Shown one piece after another: positions 17,788-24,559 of a stretch of DNA of 64,000 nucleotides. The stretch is taken from NCBI RefSeq assembly GCF_006717095.1, contig NZ_VFQE01000002.1, positions 682,001-746,000 on the forward strand. Direction: 5' to 3'. The first letter of the stretch is position 1. Every line of letters begins with the position of its first letter. Both the position numbers and the translations under genes were made by a program. The notes beneath the pieces were generated by a model. That model ran no database searches, was not told the DNA's origin, and worked only from the letters and a program-made list of their open reading frames with translations. Origin of the DNA: Blastococcus colisei. GTDB lineage: Bacteria; Actinomycetota; Actinomycetes; Mycobacteriales; Geodermatophilaceae.

Positions 17788-18057
17788 GTGACGGCGGAAG
17801 GTGAGCTCCGGGTGCGTCGTGACGCCGCGGTCTGGCGCGAGATCGACGGCGAGACGGTGGTTCTCGACGTGGCGTCAGGTAGCTACCTCGGACTTAATGC
17901 CACCGGCTCGCAGCTCTGGGGCGCGCTTGTGGAGGGCGCCAGCCGGGCGGACCTGGTGTCCCTGCTGGTGCAGCACTTCGCTGTGACCCCTGAGGAAGCC
18001 GGCCGGGACGTCGACCAGTTCCTCGACACCTGCCGCGCGCGGGGACTGGTGGAGTGA
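17788..18057 (+). CDS. PqqD family / RiPP recognition element (second copy)
   Basis: 89 residues, clearly related to the PqqD protein at 14712-14969 (WREIDGETVVLDVASGSYLG, GSQLWGALVEGASRADL, EEAGRDVDQFLDTCRARGL). The GTG start has AGGAGG 5 nt upstream. The cyclase start overlaps its stop (GTGA), so it probably escorts the leader peptide to the cyclase, while the first copy is coupled to the B2 peptidase. Duplication of B1 within one lasso-like cluster is uncommon in my knowledge. Confidence 0.88.
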   Translation: MTAEGELRVRRDAAVWREIDGETVVLDVASGSYLGLNATGSQLWGALVEGASRADLVSLLVQHFAVTPEEAGRDVDQFLDTCRARGLVE

Positions 18058-19247
18058 CCCGACCTCCCCGTCCACCGCGCCTGAGTGTCCAGGACTACCA
18101 CCCGCTCGAGATCGCCAGTGGCTTTCTCCGTGGCAACGAGCGGGTGGAACCGCTCTCGGTCGAACCGACCACCAGCATGCGCAGGGCCTTGGAGAGCGCT
18201 GTGCTTCGGGCCCTCCTGCGCCCTCCCTGCGTAGTCAGCTTCTCGGGGGGCAGGGACTCATCCGCCGTCTTGGCCATCGCCAATTCCGTCGCGGTTCGGG
18301 AGGGCCTACCACGGCCTGTTCCGGTGACACTGCGCTTTCCCAAGGATCCTGCATCGCACGAGGGGGAGTGGCAGGAAGCCCTGATCCGGCACCTCCGCCT
18401 CGAGGAATGGCAGCGCGTCGACCTCGAGACAGAGGTCGATGTGGTTGGGCCGTACGCGGACAGCGTTCTACACCGTCACGGCCTTCTCTACCCGCTCAAC
18501 ACCCACTTCCACGTGCCGGTCCTGCACCATGCACGTGGCGGATCGCTCCTGACCGGAATCGGCGGCGACGAGGTCCTGTCCCCCCCTCGATTCCGGCGTC
18601 TCAACGCCGTCCTGCGCGGACAGGAACACCCACGACCCCGCGATCTGCTCTCTCTCGCGGCTGCCTACGGGCCGCGGTGGCTGGCCGCTACGGGGGTGGC
18701 GCGGCGCGAGCCGTATCACCTGGACTGGCTGACACCGGTGGCGAACCGCGAGCTGGGCCGTTGGAGAGCGCGGTCCATCGCGGCGCAGGATGTGCGGTGG
18801 GATCGCTGGATCAGCCATGCATGGTGGACGGACCGGGCCAGGGTGATGGGAGAACGCAGCATCGAAGCGGTCGCGGACGACGTCGGCGCCACGGCCATCC
18901 ACCCCTTCTCCGATCCCACGTTTCTCGTGACCGCGGCCCGGGAACGAGGCGCGCTCGGCTTCAAGAGCCGGCGAGAGGCGCTCGACGTCCTTGCCGGCGA
19001 CCTTCTGCCGGCAGGACAGAGCGGACGCATCAGCAAGGCATCTTTCAACCACAGTTTTTTCGGCCCGCGGAGCCGAGCACTGGCTGCCGCGTGGGACGGC
19101 ACCGGTCTGGACGAGACGATAGTCGACCCGCGCGCACTGCGTCTGGCTTGGGAACAGCCGCGGGTGGACGCGCGGTCTCAGTGGCTGTTGCAGGTGCTAC
19201 GGCTGCGCCAGCTCGGGACGGTCGACGAAGGTCCAGAGGACGTCTAG
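18054..19247 (+). CDS. Asparagine-synthetase-like macrolactam cyclase (lasso C), lacking the glutaminase-like domain
   Basis: 397 residues. Lasso cyclases adenylate an Asp/Glu side chain and close the ring with the core N-terminus. The synthetase domain is intact: PP-loop VVSFSGGRDSSAVLAIA, GIGGDEVLSP and the C-terminal HPFSDPTFL. Typical lasso C proteins and asparagine synthetases are about 500-600 aa with an N-terminal glutaminase-like domain; here only ~55 residues precede the PP-loop, so that domain is missing. GTG start overlaps the PqqD stop. The last 51 nt overlap the antisense kinase gene. The gene ends in TAG. Confidence 0.85.
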   Translation: MTRPPRPPRLSVQDYHPLEIASGFLRGNERVEPLSVEPTTSMRRALESAVLRALLRPPCVVSFSGGRDSSAVLAIANSVAVREGLPRPVPVTLRFPKDPASHEGEWQEALIRHLRLEEWQRVDLETEVDVVGPYADSVLHRHGLLYPLNTHFHVPVLHHARGGSLLTGIGGDEVLSPPRFRRLNAVLRGQEHPRPRDLLSLAAAYGPRWLAATGVARREPYHLDWLTPVANRELGRWRARSIAAQDVRWDRWISHAWWTDRARVMGERSIEAVADDVGATAIHPFSDPTFLVTAARERGALGFKSRREALDVLAGDLLPAGQSGRISKASFNHSFFGPRSRALAAAWDGTGLDETIVDPRALRLAWEQPRVDARSQWLLQVLRLRQLGTVDEGPEDV

Positions 19248-20039
19248 AGCTTCGTCCGCGACATTCCAGTCGCAAGGTCGAGTCAGCCGCAGGAAAGGCT
19301 TCGACAGGTAGCTCATGACCCGGGCGAACGACGGCGGGGGCAGTCGGAGGGCCAGATTGCCGAGTAGCGCCGGGAGACGCTGGTCGACGGGCACCTCTTC
19401 GACGCTCAGTTGGTCCCCCCATCCCAGGACGACCCACCCCTTCAGAGGAACGACACCGGGCGCTTCGCCGAGTCGGAGTCGAGCACGGTGCCGCGCTCCA
19501 ACGATGCCGAGGTCCTCGCCGCACGACAAGCGCTGGGCCGCGTCCGCGCGGAGGTCGATGCAGCGCGGCCCGCGGTGGACCTTCCCGTCGTCGAGGACTA
19601 CGAGGTCATCGCTCAGCACTTCTGCACCTCGCAGTGCCAAGAGCGCAAGCAGGGAACTCTTGCCCTGCCCCTTGTCACCCAGCACGGCCCACGCCCCGCC
19701 GTCACGCACGACCGCGCCGGCGTGGAAGGCGTCACGCCCCTGCCAACGACTCATGACCGCTACGGAGGTGGAGAGGAACGGGTGTACGAGATGCTCGTGC
19801 GGCACCGCGTCGGCATCATCCATCCTGAGATGGGCCGTGCCGGAGACGCGGTCGACAAACGCCGCTCCCCCGCCCTGAAGGCGAAAGTGTGCAACGTCAG
19901 GAGATACCTTCTCGGCCGTGACCTCTACGGCTGGTGCCGACACCCGCACCGACAGCCGCGGAGTGCCCCGCGGCACGGGTCGAAGGAGGGACGCCGCCCC
20001 GGGAACCCCCTCGAACCCAAGGCCGTAACAACCACGCAC
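19197..20039 (-). CDS. HPr kinase-like enzyme (lasso peptide kinase type)
   Basis: 280 residues with a P-loop of the HprK/P type: WAVLGDKGQGKSSLLALLALRGAEVLSDDLVVLDD, in which the conserved SDDLV follows the Walker A as in HprK. The N-terminal YGLGFEG begins the divergent domain seen in RiPP-associated homologues. In the paeninodin lasso system an HPr-kinase homologue phosphorylates the C-terminal Ser of the precursor. The precursor here also ends in Ser, so that reaction is the best prediction. The gene is divergent from the precursor gene and converges on the cyclase gene. Confidence 0.82.
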   Translation of the reverse strand: MRGCYGLGFEGVPGAASLLRPVPRGTPRLSVRVSAPAVEVTAEKVSPDVAHFRLQGGGAAFVDRVSGTAHLRMDDADAVPHEHLVHPFLSTSVAVMSRWQGRDAFHAGAVVRDGGAWAVLGDKGQGKSSLLALLALRGAEVLSDDLVVLDDGKVHRGPRCIDLRADAAQRLSCGEDLGIVGARHRARLRLGEAPGVVPLKGWVVLGWGDQLSVEEVPVDQRLPALLGNLALRLPPPSFARVMSYLSKPFLRLTRPCDWNVADEALDVLWTFVDRPELAQP

Positions 20040-20107
20040 CCGCCACCCCCGTCATCTCGCGCTTGTGCAGATGTTGTCCGCCCGAACCTCGGATCGCATC
20101 CCCCTGC

Positions 20108-20119
20108 ACCCCTAGGGGT
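20108..20119. promoter_or_regulatory. 12-bp perfect palindrome upstream of precursor gene, candidate operator
   Basis: ACCCCTAGGGGT is a perfect inverted repeat about 84 bp upstream of the precursor ATG and 69 bp upstream of the kinase start, in their shared divergent region. NarL/LuxR-type HTH proteins commonly bind such short inverted heptamers, and two are encoded next door. A related half site (TTAGGGG) lies in the B1/exporter divergent region near 15032. Binding is inference. Confidence 0.45.
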
Positions 20120-20202
20120 TACTGCCTATGGGCCAGTGACCAGCCGGTTTCCTATCCTATGGCGAACGCCGAAGATGGTTCGGCCACAGGTCAGGAGAAG
20201 GC

Positions 20203-20331
20203 ATGGAGAATTATGAGGCGCCCCAGATCGTCGAGATCGGCTCACTGCACGAGCTGACGCTGCAGGACAAGGACTTCAGCGGCAACGATGGCTTCACTCT
20301 GATGGGGCAGGCCATCGGCAACGCTTCCTGA
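20203..20331 (+). CDS. Lasso-type RiPP precursor peptide
   Basis: 42 residues, with AGGAG 5 nt before the ATG. The leader fits the lasso recognition motif Y-x2-P-x-(L/I)-x3-G-x5-T-x exactly: Tyr4, Pro7, Ile9, Gly13 and Thr19 (YEAPQIVEIGSLHELTL). The canonical cut after residue 20 would give a 22-residue core beginning with Gln21 and ending IGNAS. The only acid at ring position 7-9 is Asp29, core position 9. Gln as first core residue is atypical; Gly, Ala, Ser, Cys, Leu or Trp are more usual. The terminal Ser42 is a plausible kinase target. A strong hairpin follows 6 bp after the stop. Gene identity is well supported; topology is not. Confidence 0.85.
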   Translation: MENYEAPQIVEIGSLHELTLQDKDFSGNDGFTLMGQAIGNAS

Positions 20332-20337
20332 CCAAAG

Positions 20338-20374
20338 GCGAACGGCGGTTCCCACTCGGGGAGCCGTCGTTCGC
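20338..20374. terminator. Strong hairpin, likely bidirectional terminator
   Basis: A 16-bp stem (GCGAACGGCGGTTCCC against GGGAGCCGTCGTTCGC, with two G-U wobbles) closed by a five-base loop lies between the precursor stop and the convergent luxR stop. It ends 4 bp before that stop and is followed by a short T-containing stretch on the + strand. It would separate the two convergent transcripts and may stabilise the short precursor mRNA. Confidence 0.7.
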
Positions 20375-20378
20375 TGTC

Positions 20379-21044
20379 TTAGGAACCAACTTCGTGATTC
20401 GGTAGGAGCCCCTGCCGAATCGCGATGCTGACCGCTTCCGCCTGATTACGCGCACCAAGCTTGGCGAAGATGCGCGCCTTGTGGTTCTCCACGGTCCTCG
20501 CGGACAAGTTGAGCCGCCGAGCGACCGCCTGGTTTGTCAGCCCGTCAGCGGCCGCCGACAAGATCTCCACTTCTCTAGTACTGAGCCCACTGCGGGACTT
20601 GGGCTGGTCGAGGCTTCGCATGGCGCGCCATTGGCTGAGTACCGCTGCCGCGACGTCCGGGTGCAGCGCCGCGCTTCCCTCGGCGACCTGACGAACGGCC
20701 CTCAAGAACCGTTGCGGTGATGTCGTCCACAATTGGACCTGGCCGGAAGCGCCGGCCAGCAAGCCCGCGAGCACTTGTTCCCTCGATGCGCCGTCGGCGA
20801 TGAGCAACGCCCTCGCGCCACTCTCGAGCGCGGAGAGAACCGTGCGTTCCACGGCCTCTGGGGAGGGTTCTCGGCTCACATCCAGCAGAACAACATCCGC
20901 CCGGACCCGTCGCGCGGCTGCTGCCAGCGACTCGTCACGGGGGCAGAGGAAGGCCTCACACCCTCCCGTCTTCAGCACGTCCGCCGCGAGATCCCGCGTC
21001 AGGGGGTCGTGGTCGCCGAGAAGCACTCGGACGGATTCAGGCAC
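20379..21044 (-). CDS. LuxR/NarL-family response regulator (second of pair)
   Basis: 221 residues. The N-terminal receiver-like domain retains acidic residues (VLLGDHDPLTRD) and a phospho-acceptor-like Asp in ADVVLLDVSREPSP. The C-terminal HTH is canonical (GLSTREVEILSAAADGLTNQ, LNLSARTVENHKARIFAKLG). The GTG start lies 8 nt inside the upstream luxR-type gene, so the two are coupled. No sensor kinase is nearby. Position next to the precursor suggests control of the RiPP or EPS genes; the upstream palindrome is a candidate target. Confidence 0.85.
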   Translation of the reverse strand: MPESVRVLLGDHDPLTRDLAADVLKTGGCEAFLCPRDESLAAAARRVRADVVLLDVSREPSPEAVERTVLSALESGARALLIADGASREQVLAGLLAGASGQVQLWTTSPQRFLRAVRQVAEGSAALHPDVAAAVLSQWRAMRSLDQPKSRSGLSTREVEILSAAADGLTNQAVARRLNLSARTVENHKARIFAKLGARNQAEAVSIAIRQGLLPNHEVGS

Positions 21045-21573
21045 CGCGTCGGTCCGCCTGGATGAGCCCCCGCCGCACGGCCATCGCAGCCGCTTGCGCC
21101 TGACTCTGCACACCCAACTTGGCGTAGATCCTCGCCTTGTGGTTCTCGACCGTCTTCGCACTGATGCCGAGCCGCTCGGCGATTCCCCGCGAGCTGTCGC
21201 CATCGACGAGCGCCCGGAGCACGTGCAGTTCTCTGTGGGTCAGCATCGGGCCGCTGTCGCCGAGGACATGAACTGATGGCGCCGCTACTGGATCATCATC
21301 CCCGCTCAGGATGCGGAGCAAGCGGTCGAGAGTCATCGCCTCTCGTGCCACCGTCATGGGCGGCCCCCCCGGAGGATGCAGTTCCACCGACCGCTCTGAC
21401 CGCCCTGGCTCCGACAAGATCACCAACCAGTCCCACGGCCGGGTGTCTGACGGGTATTCAGGTGCGACAGCGAAGGACTCCACACGTATCCCGCGCCGTT
21501 GGAGCAGCTGAGTCATGGCAGAACGGGTGAACCGGCATGGGTCGACCACGCATACCTGCCGGGCCATCGACAC
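21037..21573 (-). CDS. LuxR/NarL-family regulator with degenerate receiver (first of pair)
   Basis: 178 residues. The N-terminal part begins like a receiver (VCVVDPCRFTRSAMTQLL), but at the expected phosphorylation site it reads WDWLVILSEPGR with no Asp, and the domain is shorter than usual. It is probably not phosphorylated and may respond to a ligand or partner. The C-terminal HTH is complete (MLTHRELHVLRALVDG, LGISAKTVENHKARIYAKLG). GTG at 21573 has GGGAGG 6 nt upstream. Coupled to the second luxR gene; the pair may heterodimerise. Confidence 0.83.
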   Translation of the reverse strand: MSMARQVCVVDPCRFTRSAMTQLLQRRGIRVESFAVAPEYPSDTRPWDWLVILSEPGRSERSVELHPPGGPPMTVAREAMTLDRLLRILSGDDDPVAAPSVHVLGDSGPMLTHRELHVLRALVDGDSSRGIAERLGISAKTVENHKARIYAKLGVQSQAQAAAMAVRRGLIQADRRGA

Positions 21574-21678
21574 CTACGCCCTCCCTTAGTATCCCTAGAA
21601 CGCTAACAGCGGGAACTCGCCGGGACGACCGACCCCACTCCTCGGGGGGGTGCAACTCGGCCAGCGGACGGAGTGCGA

Positions 21679-22608
21679 ATGACCACCCTGCTCGTCGCAG
21701 CAACCGGCGGTCACCTCGCCCAGCTGTATCAGTTGCGGCCGCGGCTGGTCGTTCCGGGCTCTCCCGTGGTGTGGGTCACGTTCGACTCGCCTCAGAGCCG
21801 CTCCATGCTGGAGCAGGAGGTCGTCGAGTTCGTCCCGTACACACCGCCACGCGGCTACTGGAGCGTGGTTACGAACACCTTCCGGGCCATCCGCATTCTC
21901 CGCCGGTATCGAGTAAGGAGAGTGATCAGCACCGGATCCGGGATCGCCCTCGCCTTTCTCCCCATCGCCAGGGCGATGGGCAGGGATGCGCACTACATCG
22001 AGAGCGCCGCCCGGAGCGACGGCCCTTCGACGACGGGGCGCATGCTGCAGCGCTTTCCAGGAATCAAGCTCTCGGCGCAATATTCCTCCTGGGCCAAGCC
22101 ACCTTGGAACCTGAACGTCTCCGTCTTCGACGACTTCCAGGCTGTCCAACGAGCGGAACCACGCGGGGATGTGCGATCGGTGGTCGTGACGCTCGGGACG
22201 ATCGAGGGCTACGGATTCCGCAGCCTGCTGGAGCGGCTCGTCGAGATCATCCCCGAAGGAGTCGAGGTCCTCTGGCAGACGGGAGTCACCGACGTCAGCG
22301 GCCTCGCGTTGACTGCCCGACCGTCGATGCCGCAGCACGAGCTCCAGGCTGCGATCGCCACATCTGATGCGGTGGTCGCCCACGCCGGCATCGGCAGCGC
22401 CTTGGGCTCACTGAACGCTGGCCGGCGACCGGTTCTCGTCCCTCGCCGCAGCTCACGCGGGGAGCACGTCGACGACCACCAGTTGCAGATCGCCAAGGAG
22501 TTGGACGGCCGAGACCTGTCGATCAGCCGCGAGGTCGACGAGCTGATGTGGGCCGACATCGAGGAAGCCGCTCGATGGCACGTCAGCCGCAGCTCCGTCA
22601 CTCAGTGA
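21679..22608 (+). CDS. EPS glycosyltransferase, fused Alg14/Alg13-like (GT28 type)
   Basis: 309 residues. The N-terminal half matches EpsE/PssD/Alg14 (LLVAATGGHLAQLYQL, STGSGIALAFLPIARAMG, IESAARSDGPSTTG). The C-terminal half matches EpsF/PssE/Alg13 (VVVTLGTIEGYGF, HAGIGSALGSLNAGRRPVLV, EHVDDHQLQIAKEL). In many bacteria these are two subunits, a membrane-recruiting part and a UDP-sugar-binding part; here they form one chain. It probably adds a GlcNAc-, glucose- or glucuronate-type sugar to the lipid-linked intermediate. The ATG is preceded by GGAG. It is divergent from the luxR pair and overlaps the sulfotransferase. Confidence 0.85.
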   Translation: MTTLLVAATGGHLAQLYQLRPRLVVPGSPVVWVTFDSPQSRSMLEQEVVEFVPYTPPRGYWSVVTNTFRAIRILRRYRVRRVISTGSGIALAFLPIARAMGRDAHYIESAARSDGPSTTGRMLQRFPGIKLSAQYSSWAKPPWNLNVSVFDDFQAVQRAEPRGDVRSVVVTLGTIEGYGFRSLLERLVEIIPEGVEVLWQTGVTDVSGLALTARPSMPQHELQAAIATSDAVVAHAGIGSALGSLNAGRRPVLVPRRSSRGEHVDDHQLQIAKELDGRDLSISREVDELMWADIEEAARWHVSRSSVTQ

Positions 22609-23489
22609 CTTCCGCGGACTCCTCCCCGGTCGTCGTCTCGGGCCTGGGAAGCAGCGGGACGCGGGTCGTCGCCCAGATACTGCAGGAGCTGGGTATCCAT
22701 ATGGGGGACGACCTCAACCGAGCACTCGACAATCTCCTGTTTACGCTTCTCCTGAAGCGGCCGCGCGAACTGGCCGCCCCGTCGCTCGGTCAACGCATGA
22801 ACAGGGCGGCAGACCTGGTGCATGTCTTCGGTCGATTGTGTCGCTCCCCCGGCAGCGTGACCGAACCCGGCATCGCCCGAGAGCTCCTCCGCGCCTCGGC
22901 CGACCATATCCGCTACGGGATCGAGAGGCCTACCCCCGCACGACGAACGGTATGGACAGGCCGCCGGCTGAGAACCGCATGGAGGAGCAGGCGCCATGCA
23001 CCAGGCGAGCGCTGGGGGTTCAAGGAGCCCACCGCGCACCTCTTCCTTCCAGCCATGGTTCAGGAGTTCCCGCGCATGAGCTACGTGCACGTCATGCGTG
23101 ATCCCCGAGACTACGCAGTTGTGCCACACAACCAGTTCGCCATCTGGTCGAGGGCCTTCCCCGACCTGAGCCTGCATGGACACGGCAGCCGGGCGGCCGC
23201 CCAACTGCACTGGTGGACGGAGATGAATGAACGAGCCGTGATGTACGCAAGGGATCGCCGTATTCGCTTCCTGGCCGTGCGGCTCGAAGACCTCATCCTG
23301 CACCCCGACCACGGCATTCAACAGCTCGCCGACTTCATTGGCCATCCGAGGAATGACGGGATCCCCCCCGGGCTCAAGAGCTTCATCAGGACGCCGGCCT
23401 CACTGGGCCGTGGTTACGCACTGGACGTCTCCACCCTCGGCGGTCCATCACTGGTCGCACGGATCGCTGACATGGGTTACGACTGTTAA
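22575..23489 (+). CDS. Sulfotransferase family protein
   Basis: 304 residues. The PAPS 5'-phosphosulfate-binding loop is VVVSGLGSSGTRVVAQILQE; the 3'-phosphate motif is YVHVMRDPRDYAVV; RWGFKEPTAHLFLP is the usual KEP segment; and a C-terminal LAVRLEDLILHPD completes the family pattern. It would transfer sulfate to a hydroxyl on the growing EPS, or less likely to the RiPP. The ATG at 22575 has GAGGA upstream and lies 34 nt inside the glycosyltransferase gene, so the two are coupled. Confidence 0.85.
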   Translation: MARQPQLRHSVTSADSSPVVVSGLGSSGTRVVAQILQELGIHMGDDLNRALDNLLFTLLLKRPRELAAPSLGQRMNRAADLVHVFGRLCRSPGSVTEPGIARELLRASADHIRYGIERPTPARRTVWTGRRLRTAWRSRRHAPGERWGFKEPTAHLFLPAMVQEFPRMSYVHVMRDPRDYAVVPHNQFAIWSRAFPDLSLHGHGSRAAAQLHWWTEMNERAVMYARDRRIRFLAVRLEDLILHPDHGIQQLADFIGHPRNDGIPPGLKSFIRTPASLGRGYALDVSTLGGPSLVARIADMGYDC

Positions 23490-23811
23490 CGCTGAACCAT
23501 GCCAACCCAGCGGTACCGTGCGTCAGCGAATACAAATCCATCGGTCCCACTCAGTAGCCTCGCATGCCAGGGAGACGGGCTTCCCCGCCCGTGACCCCGT
23601 GTGCCGTCGCCGGACTAGACTCCCGGAAGCAGTAGGCAGTCGCTCAGTGGCGGATCCAGGCGGTTCCTCCACCCGCCCTCGAGCCCCAGCAGCGAGCAAG
23701 TAGTGCACCACGCCGATCGCCGATAGGGCACGCCTCCCTCGGCTGGGTGAGAGAGAAATCTCCCTTCGTGTTCATCTGTATGCTTCACCCCGGCCGTATG
23801 AAGGGATTGTA
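23490..23811. other. Intergenic region before the Wzz-like gene
   Basis: About 320 bp with no recognisable gene. An inverted repeat ACGGGC-TTCCCC-GCCCGT lies at 23575-23592 and could terminate the sulfotransferase transcript, though no T run follows. The segment just before the Wzz-like gene becomes A/T-richer, marking the change of base composition and probably a promoter. Confidence 0.45.
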
Positions 23812-24456
23812 GTGGACGTATTGCAGGTGTGGCGAGCGCTCGTGCGGCGTTGGCGCTTGGCGCTGCCTCTAGTTTTTCTTGCATTGGCTACAGCGTTATT
23901 TGTGCGCGGAGGCGTAGAACCCGGCTATACGGCCAACGCTAGCGTCATCGTCCTGCCGCCCAGCGAGGCCCGAATAAATACGGAATCTGGCGTGCAGACG
24001 GTTCCGGTGAACCCCCTCCTGGGGTCTTCGTCATCGACGCAACTCGCCGCGCAGGTGTTGGCCATTTTGGCCCAGGAGCCTGAGTTTCGACAGCAGGCGA
24101 TGGCCGACGAGTCCCTCGCGGCCTATTCCGTTGAGACCGCCACCCGCAGTCCGATTCTCAACATATCGATCGAGTCGAAGGATCCATTAGAAGCTACCGG
24201 CGCAACACAACGTGTCATCGAACAGATGTCCGCCAACCTTGATAAGCAACAGGAAGCAGTTCAGGCCGATCAACGCCTCGGGATACAGGTTCTCTCACAG
24301 CCCGCAATCTCCAGTGTAGACAACTCTCAGCTGCGCGCCTTCGTGGCGACTCTAGCAATCGGACTGCTTCTCACGGTCGCGGTCACGGTTCTCTTCGATG
24401 GCGTCACTGGTCGCCGCAAGCGGCATGCGGATCAAAGGGTCAGAGGCAGCCAGTAG
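23812..24456 (+). CDS. Wzz/YveK-like chain-length determinant protein
   Basis: 214 residues with transmembrane helices near both ends (about residues 17-33 and 180-200) and an extracytoplasmic, partly coiled-coil middle (AQVLAILAQEPEFRQQ, ATQRVIEQMSANLDKQQEAV), the layout of polysaccharide co-polymerases. No cytoplasmic tyrosine-kinase domain is fused and none is nearby. It would set polymer length together with the adjacent Wzy-like protein. The GTG has AAGGG 6 nt upstream. The gene ends in TAG and opens the A/T-richer block. Confidence 0.82.
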   Translation: MDVLQVWRALVRRWRLALPLVFLALATALFVRGGVEPGYTANASVIVLPPSEARINTESGVQTVPVNPLLGSSSSTQLAAQVLAILAQEPEFRQQAMADESLAAYSVETATRSPILNISIESKDPLEATGATQRVIEQMSANLDKQQEAVQADQRLGIQVLSQPAISSVDNSQLRAFVATLAIGLLLTVAVTVLFDGVTGRRKRHADQRVRGSQ

Positions 24457-24559
24457 AATGAGGATCCGACGAGCCCGCGGGATTTTGACGCATCCCCCAA
24501 GCAGGCCAGCGCAAGCGACGGTTTCAGCACCCACCCACCCACGCTCGTGAGATAGCCAG

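Noticed and set aside
23575-23592. Rho-independent terminator after the sulfotransferase gene
   Set aside because: The 6-bp inverted repeat is clean but has no T run and is 85 bp past the stop; kept only as a note in the intergenic entry.
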